8,169 nucleotides of DNA. Source: CAYGTK01 sp964352775 (lineage in GTDB: Bacteria > Bacteroidota > Bacteroidia > Chitinophagales > CAIOSU01). A model generated the notes under the pieces. It ran no database searches, was not told where the DNA came from, and saw only the letters and a list, made by a program, of their open reading frames with translations. Positions 1 to 4,611 of this stretch are shown in pieces; positions within the stretch are counted from its first letter, which is position 1, and every line of letters starts with the position of its first letter. The translations under genes were made by a program, and so were the position numbers. The DNA lies in NCBI GenBank assembly GCA_964352775.1, contig CAYGTK010000187.1, forward strand, positions 1 through 8,169. Direction: 5' to 3'.

Positions 1-22
1 TACTGTCGATTAATTGAAGATA

Positions 23-607
23 TCAAGAAAAAGGATAAGCATAGTTCCAAAATTGGTCTTCCAAATACTCCGCACGGTAGCGGTAGTTCTTAAACACACC
101 GGCATCGGGCACAAACGAGATAGCCGTTCCATTTGGCTCATCCGTTTTTACCACCTTGTGGTCTTTTATCAGCTCCCCTTTATCAAACTCGGCAGTTTTC
201 ATTTCTCCCTCGCGAATGGCCGATACTTTAAAGTGAGTGCTCAAAGCATTCACCGCTTTTAAACCCACTCCGTTCAGCCCTACCGATTTCTTAAACGCCT
301 TGCTATCGTACTTACCACCTGTATTTATCTTGCTAACTACATCTACCACTTTTCCCAAGGGAATACCCCTACCATAATCGCGAACGGCTACTATATTGTC
401 CTTAATGTTCACCTCTATCTTACGACCATGGCCCATCATGTGTTCGTCAATAGAGTTGTCTACCACCTCTTTCACCAACACATAAATACCATCATCAACC
501 GACGAACCATCGCCCAGCTTCCCGATATACATACCCGGGCGCAAGCGTATGTGCTCCTTCCAATCAAGCGAGCGTATATTGTCTTCGGTATATTGAACTT
601 CTGCCAT
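23..607 (-). CDS. parE: DNA topoisomerase IV subunit B, N-terminal ATPase part (premature stop)
   Basis: This is the ATP-hydrolysing subunit of topoisomerase IV, which with ParC unlinks daughter chromosomes. The 194 readable residues hold the GHKL ATPase motifs in order: EVVDNSIDEH (about residues 47-56, Mg/ATP-binding Asn), DYGRGIPLG (97-105), the ATP lid GLNGVGLKAVNALS (about 130-143) and NGTAISFVPD (about 159-168). The opening, with RPGMYIGKLGDG and DNSIDEHMMG, fits Bacteroidota ParE better than GyrB. The ATG at 605-607 gives the start these proteins normally have. The family is about 600-650 residues, but here the frame hits TGA at 23-25 right after WNYAY, where relatives continue with a conserved stretch I recall as LNxGL. 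The junction contains a T5 run (minus strand CCTTTTTCTTGA), so a frameshift, a small insertion or a sequence error is likely. The transducer and TOPRIM domains would lie beyond the left edge. Family call sure; intactness unresolved. Confidence 0.88.
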   Translation of the reverse strand: MAEVQYTEDNIRSLDWKEHIRLRPGMYIGKLGDGSSVDDGIYVLVKEVVDNSIDEHMMGHGRKIEVNIKDNIVAVRDYGRGIPLGKVVDVVSKINTGGKYDSKAFKKSVGLNGVGLKAVNALSTHFKVSAIREGEMKTAEFDKGELIKDHKVVKTDEPNGTAISFVPDAGVFKNYRYRAEYLEDQFWNYAYPFS

Positions 608-688
608 GCTATCTTCTTTTCTGCTACCAGTATAAGTGTTATAAAGTTAACGCTTAGCCAAAGCATATAGTAGATAGGCGCTAGGGAA

Positions 689-697
689 TTATCCACA
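689..697. other. Single DnaA-box consensus match
   Basis: TTATCCACA is an exact match to the DnaA-binding 9-mer. It stands alone about 80 nt upstream of the parE start, with no second box or AT-rich unwinding region beside it. One match is not far from chance expectation in 8 kb read on both strands. It is recorded as a site only; no origin function is claimed. Confidence 0.25.
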
Positions 698-730
698 GGG
701 TTTTTACAGCGGGTAAGGGGCTTAGTTTCA

Positions 731-766
731 CCGCACAGACTGCCACGTACCTCGCAGTGACAAGCT
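731..766. repeat. Solo arm of the GTCATTGCGAGG palindromic repeat
   Basis: This block matches 983-1018 closely: both begin CCGCACAGACTG, differ over four bases, and continue GTACCTCGCAGTGACA before ending AGCT. At 983-1018 the block is the right arm of a full palindrome; here no matching left arm is visible upstream, so this looks like an orphan half-element. It lies in the gene-free stretch 608-1221, which otherwise holds only the other repeats and the DnaA-box match. The cluster reads as more G+C-rich than the flanking genes. Confidence 0.6.
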
Positions 767-800
767 CCCAACAGAGAGACAGAAAAAAGCGTAGGTCGTG

Positions 801-913
801 GTGAGCGGGAGGGTACCGACCAGTCGAACCATAGAGTGCCGTGCGGTGAACAGTGTACCCTTAATGGCCCTGCACCCTTCGACTATTCCGCTGCGCTACA
901 TGCTCCCGATGAC
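801..913. repeat. Degenerate copy of the TGAGCGGGAGG...CCTTCGAC palindromic repeat
   Basis: The left arm 802-828 matches 1048-1072 apart from two single inserted bases (GGGAGGGTACCGACC against GGGAGGTACGACC), followed in both by AGTCGAA. The right side shares CACCCTTCGAC exactly (873-883 and 1098-1108), then GCTGCGCTAC against GCTGCACTAC, and ends CGATGAC against GGATGAC. Arm order and spacing match the better-preserved copy at 1038-1141, so this is a second, eroded member of the same family. No coding content is credible here. Confidence 0.65.
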
Positions 914-930
914 CCTGTGCTGCTTTCACC

Positions 931-1023
931 GTTATGTCATTGCGAGGGAGGTACGACCGTGGCAATCCCCACTCGCCAGCCCACCGCACAGACTGATCTG
1001 TACCTCGCAGTGACAGCTATAAC
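931..1023. repeat. Palindromic REP-like repeat, GTCATTGCGAGG family
   Basis: The left end GTTATGTCATTGCGAGG (931-947) is mirrored by the right end CCTCGCAGTGACAGCTATAAC (1003-1023): the reverse complement of the right end carries GTCACTGCGAGG and an outer GTTAT. The interior includes GGCAATCCCC, and GTCATTGCGAGG...GGCAATC is a pattern seen in dispersed intergenic repeats of many bacteria. The internal module GGGAGGTACGACC (945-957) is also present in the other repeat family at 1053-1065. If transcribed, it could form a long imperfect hairpin. Confidence 0.7.
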
Positions 1024-1037
1024 CTAAAAGTAGAGGC

Positions 1038-1141
1038 CATGTCATCCTGAGCGGGAGGTACGACCAGTCGAAGGGTGCGAGCGTAGGCCAACCCGCACAC
1101 CCTTCGACAGCTGCACTACGTTCCGCGCTCAGGATGACATG
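1038..1141. repeat. Palindromic REP-like repeat, CATGTCATCCTGAGCG family
   Basis: A perfect 16-bp inverted repeat, CATGTCATCCTGAGCG, lies at 1038-1053 and, reversed, at 1126-1141. Inside it a second perfect 11-bp pair, GTCGAAGGGTG at 1067-1077 and its complement at 1098-1108, gives a large hairpin about 104 nt long. The sequence type (GTCATCCTGAGC...GTCGAAGGGTG) is one I know as a dispersed intergenic repeat in Bacteroidota. Elements of this REPIN-like architecture are usually non-autonomous and mobilised by a transposase encoded elsewhere; no such gene is in this window. Confidence 0.8.
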
Positions 1142-1160
1142 CCTTCACCACCCACCATGC

Positions 1161-1185
1161 CCTGCTGAACTCGTTTCAGTATCTG
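1161..1185. repeat. Short hairpin repeat CTGAACTCGTTTCAG
   Basis: CTGAA (1165-1169) and TTCAG (1175-1179) form a small stem-loop. The pattern GCTGAACT(T/C)GTTTCAG(C/T)ATCT is, from memory, another common dispersed intergenic motif in Bacteroidota. It lies about 40 nt beyond the stop of the 1222-1614 gene on that gene's transcribed strand, so it could also affect transcript ends, although no U-tract follows. Confidence 0.45.
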
Positions 1186-1221
1186 GCGTGGGCAGGTTAC
1201 GTTCCGCACGTCTTTCTATAG

Positions 1222-1614
1222 TTAAATACTTCCAAAAATCTCCATTTTTTCCTCATAGGTTAAGTTGGTATACAGCTCATAGGGAAATTCTTCTAGGTCA
1301 TACTCCTTCATATCACCAAAGAACAATAGTGGTATAAGTATTTCTCCTTTCCGCCTTGGTCCCATAGTAATGTTCATTTCGGGATAGCGATCGAATATCA
1401 AATTGAGGAATTTTTCTACACTAATATTCAACTTTGAAAAGTGTTCATCCAAAGGCTTACAATCAAAAAAATTGAAGTGGTAATGTAAACGCCCATTCTT
1501 ATAGAGAAAAAATGAGCCATACAAATTGACATCACCAAGAGAATGATTGAATGCTATTCGAATCCCGAACTTACCGATTCCTAAATACGGAGTCCTGTCC
1601 AATCTTATTTTCAT
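1222..1614 (-). CDS. Orphan hypothetical protein, 130 aa
   Basis: I do not recognise this family. The protein has no signal peptide or membrane segment and looks like a small soluble alpha/beta fold rich in aromatic residues, for example LYGSFFLYKNGRLHYHFNFF (about residues 31-50). An acidic C-terminal part contains DMKEYDLEEFPYELY. It starts at an ATG (1612-1614) with only a weak purine stretch upstream (AGAAG), normal for this phylum, and ends TAA. It is markedly more AT-rich than the repeats around it and than the other genes, and it is flanked by repetitive elements on both sides, which suggests an accessory gene. Size and look recall small immunity or inhibitor proteins, but that is only an impression. 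The lack of any known motif leaves modest doubt that it is expressed. Confidence 0.6.
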   Translation of the reverse strand: MKIRLDRTPYLGIGKFGIRIAFNHSLGDVNLYGSFFLYKNGRLHYHFNFFDCKPLDEHFSKLNISVEKFLNLIFDRYPEMNITMGPRRKGEILIPLLFFGDMKEYDLEEFPYELYTNLTYEEKMEIFGSI

Positions 1615-1636
1615 CTTCTGAATCTTAACACGATAG

Positions 1637-1644
1637 CAAATTTA
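1637..1644 (-). promoter_or_regulatory. Candidate -7 promoter box (TAAATTTG)
   Basis: On the minus strand TAAATTTG matches the Bacteroidota primary-sigma -7 consensus TAnnTTTG exactly and lies 22 nt upstream of the ATG of the orphan gene at 1222-1614. No clear TTG/TTTG -33 box is visible at the usual spacing, so the call is tentative. Confidence 0.35.
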
Positions 1645-1700
1645 CATTGATTACTGGTAGCCTTCTCCCCCACTAGCACCCAAGCTTATGATTTTGTTAT

Positions 1701-1790
1701 TCGCGTAAGGGATAATAGCGGTACCCACATCCGCCAACTGGCGGCGAGGAGTATAGCGGATAGCCCGACCGGTAGGGGCACGCCCTTCTG
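1701..1790. repeat. Structured dispersed repeat (AAGGGATA...ATAGCGGATAGCCCGACC...CGCCC)
   Basis: Three nested helices are visible: AAGGG (1707-1711) with CCCTT (1783-1787), CCGCC (1731-1735) with GGCGG (1740-1744) around a 4-nt AACT loop, and GCCC (1763-1766) with GGGC (1776-1779). The core TATAGCGGATAGCCCGACC and the AAGGGATA...CGCCC ends resemble a multi-copy element I have seen between genes in many Bacteroidota genomes, with a variable central hairpin. It may correspond to the Rfam Flavo-1 RNA motif, but I cannot confirm the identity. It sits upstream of the orphan gene at 1222-1614 and well upstream of the sigma gene. A T6 run follows about 25 nt later (about 1815-1821). Function unknown. 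Confidence 0.5.
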
Positions 1791-1874
1791 TCTACTAAGT
1801 ACTAGCAACTACACACTTTTTTCACCCAACCCGAAACCTTCGGCCCTCTAATTCCGTAAACCCTAGCGTTACTT

Positions 1875-2096
1875 AAAAATAGTGTGTATGACTTACAGTA
1901 GTAGTGAGAAGAACCCAAGCCCGACTAAATTGAAGATAGTTTCCCTGTTTCCTAAGGAAATGATGGATACCCCAAAGGCGATATATAGAACGCTTAAGGT
2001 GGCATTTATCAACCAGTCGCCCACCCCTGCGGTGAAGGTGATTCCCCTTTATCGGGACAACGGCTTTCCTGCCGCATAGTCCATACCCACATTTTT
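1875..2096 (+). ncRNA. Candidate structured RNA or leader upstream of the sigma-factor gene
   Basis: Two segments about 190 nt apart pair into one long helix: AAAAAT (1875-1880) with ATTTTT (2091-2096), GTG (1882-1884) with CAC (2088-2090), GTATG (1886-1890) with CATAC (2082-2086), and AC (1891-1892) with GT (2079-2080). That makes 16 pairs, broken by one mismatch and two single-base bulges. Inside are further hairpins: TTTCC/GGAAA (1948-1960), AGGCG/CGCTT (1976-1995, one G-U pair), GGTGG/CCACC (1998-2025) or the competing CACC/GGTG (2022-2034), TCCC/GGGA (2043-2057) and CGGC/GCCG (2061-2074). The region ends 74 nt before the sigma gene, so it could be a 5' leader or a separate small RNA; a 6S-type RNA is one untested possibility. 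No known riboswitch signature was recognised. A 65-codon open frame (GTG 1882, or ATG 1888, to TAG 2077-2079) fills the same interval, so a short peptide is the alternative. Strand is inferred from the neighbour. The rest of 1615-2170 holds a small hairpin CCGAA/TTCGG (1831-1843) and nothing else I can name. Confidence 0.42.
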
Positions 2097-2170
2097 GAGA
2101 GAAAGATTTACTTAAACGCACCCGTTGAGGAGTTGAAGATTTTTGTGTAGAAGAAAACGGAATTACAATT

Positions 2171-3040
2171 ATGGCAATGAAGCAATTGCATTTCGCTAAC
2201 AAATTCACCACCCGTGATTCGTTAGCCCTAGAGAAATATTTTAATGAACTGAGCAAGCAGCAAATGATAAGTGCTGATGAAGAAGCTGAACTGACCCGAC
2301 GCTATCGCGAAGGGGATATTAAAGCCTTGGACAAACTGGTACTGGCCAACTTGCGCTTTGTAGTTTCGGTAGCGAAACAATACGAAGGCTTAGGAATGGG
2401 TTTTGAAGACCTAATAAGTGAAGGCAACATAGGCTTGATGAAAGCCGCCAAACGTTTCGATGAAACTAAGGGCTATAAATTCATCAGTTACGCCGTGTAC
2501 TGGATACGACAGACTATATTAAAGGCACTGAACGAGAATGCTCGTTTAATTCGCCTACCCTACAATCAGCTGGCTAGCATTACTAAACTACAGGCTGCTA
2601 TGAGCAAACTGGAGCAGAAATATGGTGGCACTCCACCTGATGATCGCATCAGCGAGATAACTGGTATGGATGCGAAAGAGATACACAATGTATTGACAAT
2701 AGCTAACAAACCAGCAGCATTAGATTCACCAATGAGTGATGAACACGGAAGTGCAGCCTTTAGCGATATGCTGGCCGATAAAACCCTCTCTTCTCCTGAT
2801 GATAACCTATTGGGCGATTCAGGTAAGCTGGAGTTAGAACGCTTTATCAATAAGCTAAGCGACCGCGAAGCAACTATTATCAAACTGAATTTCGGATTAG
2901 AAGGCAACGACTCTTGCGAACTGAAAGAGATAGCCGACCGCATGAACCTAGGCCGCGAACGCGTACGCCAAATAAAGGTGAAAGCGCTGCGAAAGTTACG
3001 TGCGATGGGTAATGATAATCTTTATCGGGTGGCGGTGTAA
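2171..3040 (+). CDS. rpoD: RNA polymerase sigma factor, RpoD/SigA family
   Basis: This sigma-70 subunit directs RNA polymerase to promoters. Region 1.2 is at about residues 16-50 (DSLALEKYFNELSKQQ). Region 2 contains ANLRFVVSVAKQY (59-71), DLISEGNIGLMKAAKRFD (80-97) and the core melting segment FISYAVYWIRQTI (104-116). Region 3 spans about 135-180. Region 4 ends in the -35-reading helix-turn-helix LKEIADRMNLGRERVRQIK (251-269). The 289 residues and missing region 1.1 are typical of Bacteroidota primary sigma factors, which usually begin MRQLKI; by that comparison the second ATG at 2177 (MKQLHF) is as likely a start as 2171. Sequence departs from the usual family member: VYWIRQ instead of VWWIRQ at residue 110, and divergent region 3 and linker, so it may be a second, group 2 paralogue. 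No Shine-Dalgarno is seen; a near -7 match GATTTTTG lies at 2138-2145 without a correctly spaced -33 box. Confidence 0.92.
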   Translation: MAMKQLHFANKFTTRDSLALEKYFNELSKQQMISADEEAELTRRYREGDIKALDKLVLANLRFVVSVAKQYEGLGMGFEDLISEGNIGLMKAAKRFDETKGYKFISYAVYWIRQTILKALNENARLIRLPYNQLASITKLQAAMSKLEQKYGGTPPDDRISEITGMDAKEIHNVLTIANKPAALDSPMSDEHGSAAFSDMLADKTLSSPDDNLLGDSGKLELERFINKLSDREATIIKLNFGLEGNDSCELKEIADRMNLGRERVRQIKVKALRKLRAMGNDNLYRVAV

Positions 3041-3063
3041 TTCAGTTGGCGGTATTGGATAAT

Positions 3064-3094
3064 CTATCGACTGTGGTCCGTGGACTATTGACTG
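3064..3094. repeat. Short degenerate GACTGTGG/CTATYGACTG repeat
   Basis: CTATCGACTG (3064-3073) recurs as CTATTGACTG (3085-3094), with GGTCCGTGGAC between them (GTCC/GGAC self-complementary). It fills the gap between the convergent stops of the sigma and Lon-domain genes. Strings built from GTGGACTATCGACT-like words are familiar to me as low-complexity intergenic sequence in this phylum. No convincing intrinsic terminator is present here. Confidence 0.4.
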
Positions 3095-3095
3095 A

Positions 3096-3728
3096 TCAAA
3101 ACCTTGGTGGTACCAAGTCTTTAAAATGACCGTTCAGCTTTACGCGTTGTTTTAGCAACTCTGTTTGGCGGGCAACAGGCACTACCCTTTCCAGATGCTG
3201 TTTCATCATTAGTTGGCGATCGAGTTCGGTAGACAATTCTAGTAATTGATATTCTTGACTTACATCAAAACCTACATAATGGGCAACGGCATGGGTAGTA
3301 AATTCATCCACTGGCGGAATGGGTTTATTGATCTTTAGTAATTGATCAAGCTCGGTTACTAATGCTATTAACTCTGCCTTAATATCGTCATCCCCGTTAT
3401 CGTCTTGTTCTATCCACTGTATATCAGCACCTGCATAGGCCTTTGAACCGTAAGTGGTATGCAACTCTTCTATTCTAAAAACACGACTGCCCTTGGTGCT
3501 CACATCCATTTCTCCTTTATCATAAATACGACTCACCTCACTAAGCTCAACATAGGTACCAAAGCTTTGAACTTTATCATTCATATAAGTGGGTATACCA
3601 AAACCTTGGGCATTGGTAATAGAGTCGTTAATAAGGTCTTTATAACGCTGCTCAAAAATGTGCAGGTTCAGCTTTTCACCAGGAAAAACAACTAGAGACA
3701 ATGGAAAAATGGGTATCAGTTCAGCCAC
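3096..3728 (-). CDS. Stand-alone Lon N-terminal (LON substrate-binding) domain protein
   Basis: The whole 210-residue protein is a LON substrate-binding (PUA-like) domain without the ATPase and protease domains of Lon. Characteristic features are the opening ELIPIFPLSLVVFPGEKLNL (residues 3-22), LHIFEQRYKDLI (22-33), a strand-rich first half with GSRVFRIEEL (about 80-89), and a helical second half ending in the basic VARQTELLKQRVKLNGHFKD. Proteins of this type are widespread but poorly characterised; a role in recognising or delivering protein substrates is inferred from Lon itself. The start is GTG at 3726-3728: no in-frame ATG lies close upstream, and the LIPIFPL strand must begin within a few residues of the start. 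It is convergent with the sigma gene and divergent from the SPOR-like gene. The family call is firm, the function is not. Confidence 0.85.
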   Translation of the reverse strand: MAELIPIFPLSLVVFPGEKLNLHIFEQRYKDLINDSITNAQGFGIPTYMNDKVQSFGTYVELSEVSRIYDKGEMDVSTKGSRVFRIEELHTTYGSKAYAGADIQWIEQDDNGDDDIKAELIALVTELDQLLKINKPIPPVDEFTTHAVAHYVGFDVSQEYQLLELSTELDRQLMMKQHLERVVPVARQTELLKQRVKLNGHFKDLVPPRF

Positions 3729-3838
3729 AAGCTTTTTATTTAGTGATATAACGACAATACACCCGCTCTTGTTCTGTGGAAAAGGGCGGCACTTCTACTT
3801 TACATTTCTTCTAATTTAGCGACTTATAAAAGCAACTT

Positions 3839-4537
3839 ATGAAAACTATCATCTACATTTTAATAGCTGCCACTCTAGTAATTGGTACCGCACCTGAAGC
3901 ATTTGCACAAGACAATGCAAAAACAGAGAAATTATCAAAAGCGGAAAAGAAAGCACAGAAGCTAGCGGAAAAGGAAAGAAAGAAGCTAGAAAAAGAAAAG
4001 GCAAAGCAAGAAAAGGCGAATAAGAAAAGTAAATCGAGCAGTACTAGTGCACCAAAAGGTAAAAAAGCTACAGCTGCATTAACAGAATTGCTACAGAACA
4101 ATAACGATTCGCTAAGAACGGTAATTGCACAAATGGAAGCCCAAAAAAGGCTAGCCGCTGAAGAGAAAGCTATTGCTGACCAAGAGATAGCAGAGCTAAA
4201 AGGTCAAATGGATGACAGCCTTGGTATGGTCGGACCAGAAGCTATGATGTTCCAAACTCCTGACGGTTTGACTTTTAAAGTGCAATTGGGCTCTTACATT
4301 AAGTTTAACAGCAGCACCTTTATGGGCGAAATGAAAACCTTGAGTATGGAGAAAACAGGCTCGCAATCAAAGTATTTGATCGGCTTTTTTGACTCGTTCG
4401 AAAATGCAAAAGCATGTGAGCAAAACTTCAAACGCCTTGGTATTCGCGATGCATGGTTAGTGCCCTACCTTAATGGCAAGCGAGTAAGTGATGAGCAAGC
4501 AGAAGAGATACTTGGCCGCAAGATCCGCGACCTGTAG
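3839..4537 (+). CDS. Secreted Lys/Glu-rich protein with C-terminal SPOR-like domain
   Basis: Residues 1-23 are a clear Sec signal peptide with an AFA|QD cleavage site and no lipobox Cys. Residues 30-66 are a highly charged Lys/Glu/Ala helix (AEKKAQKLAEKERKKLEKEK), followed by a Ser/Thr/Lys linker. A second helix lies at about 78-125 (LTELLQNNNDSLRTVIAQME). The C-terminal part, about 143-213, resembles a SPOR domain: FKVQLGSY, then YLIGFFDSFENAKACEQNFK and LGIRDAWLVPYLNGKRV. SPOR domains bind denuded septal peptidoglycan glycans, so a periplasmic, cell-wall-associated role is inferred. It is the first gene of the plus-strand run. The 110-nt gap to the divergent Lon-domain gene must hold both promoters; a TTG (3769-3771) and TA-rich boxes are present but none is a full consensus. 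The exact partner or process is unknown. Confidence 0.75.
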   Translation: MKTIIYILIAATLVIGTAPEAFAQDNAKTEKLSKAEKKAQKLAEKERKKLEKEKAKQEKANKKSKSSSTSAPKGKKATAALTELLQNNNDSLRTVIAQMEAQKRLAAEEKAIADQEIAELKGQMDDSLGMVGPEAMMFQTPDGLTFKVQLGSYIKFNSSTFMGEMKTLSMEKTGSQSKYLIGFFDSFENAKACEQNFKRLGIRDAWLVPYLNGKRVSDEQAEEILGRKIRDL

Positions 4538-4555
4538 CTATAGCTCACATCAAAA

Positions 4556-4588
4556 AAAGCTGAATTATCCCCAAAGGTTATTAGCTTT
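4556..4588. terminator. Weak stem-loop after the SPOR-like gene
   Basis: AAAGCT (4556-4561) pairs with AGCTTT (4583-4588), with partial inner pairing of ATCC to GGTT around CCAAA. On the plus strand an A7 run precedes the stem and only TTT ends it, so it would be a poor terminator; on the minus strand the T7 tract follows the stem as in intrinsic terminators, but no minus-strand gene feeds into it. It separates the SPOR-like gene from the acyltransferase frame. Confidence 0.25.
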
Positions 4589-4611
4589 AGGCAGAACAAT
4601 AACCATTTGTT

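Noticed and set aside
689..697. Replication origin at the DnaA-box match
   Set aside because: Only one exact box, no clustered boxes, no AT-rich unwinding element and no dnaA or dnaN nearby.
731..1185. CRISPR array
   Set aside because: Repeat units are palindromic, of unequal length, irregularly spaced and of two families; no uniform spacers and no cas genes.
472..1337. Open frames on both strands over the repeat cluster (472-771 minus; 798-1013, 836-1027 and 1134-1337 plus)
   Set aside because: They run through palindromic repeats or antisense to parE and the orphan gene, have no recognisable protein features, and are explained by the GC-rich repeat sequence.
1873..2256. Minus-strand frame of 127 codons overlapping the start of the sigma gene
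   Set aside because: It covers the candidate structured RNA and the first codons of rpoD; the translation shows no motif and no plausible start context.
2566..2943. Ser/Leu-rich antisense frame in the sigma gene
   Set aside because: A shadow of the rpoD coding frame; composition reflects the complement of its codons.
3853..4101. Antisense frame rich in Phe and Ser over the SPOR-like gene
   Set aside because: It is the reverse complement of the Lys/Glu-rich helix (AAA/GAA become TTT/TTC), not a membrane protein.
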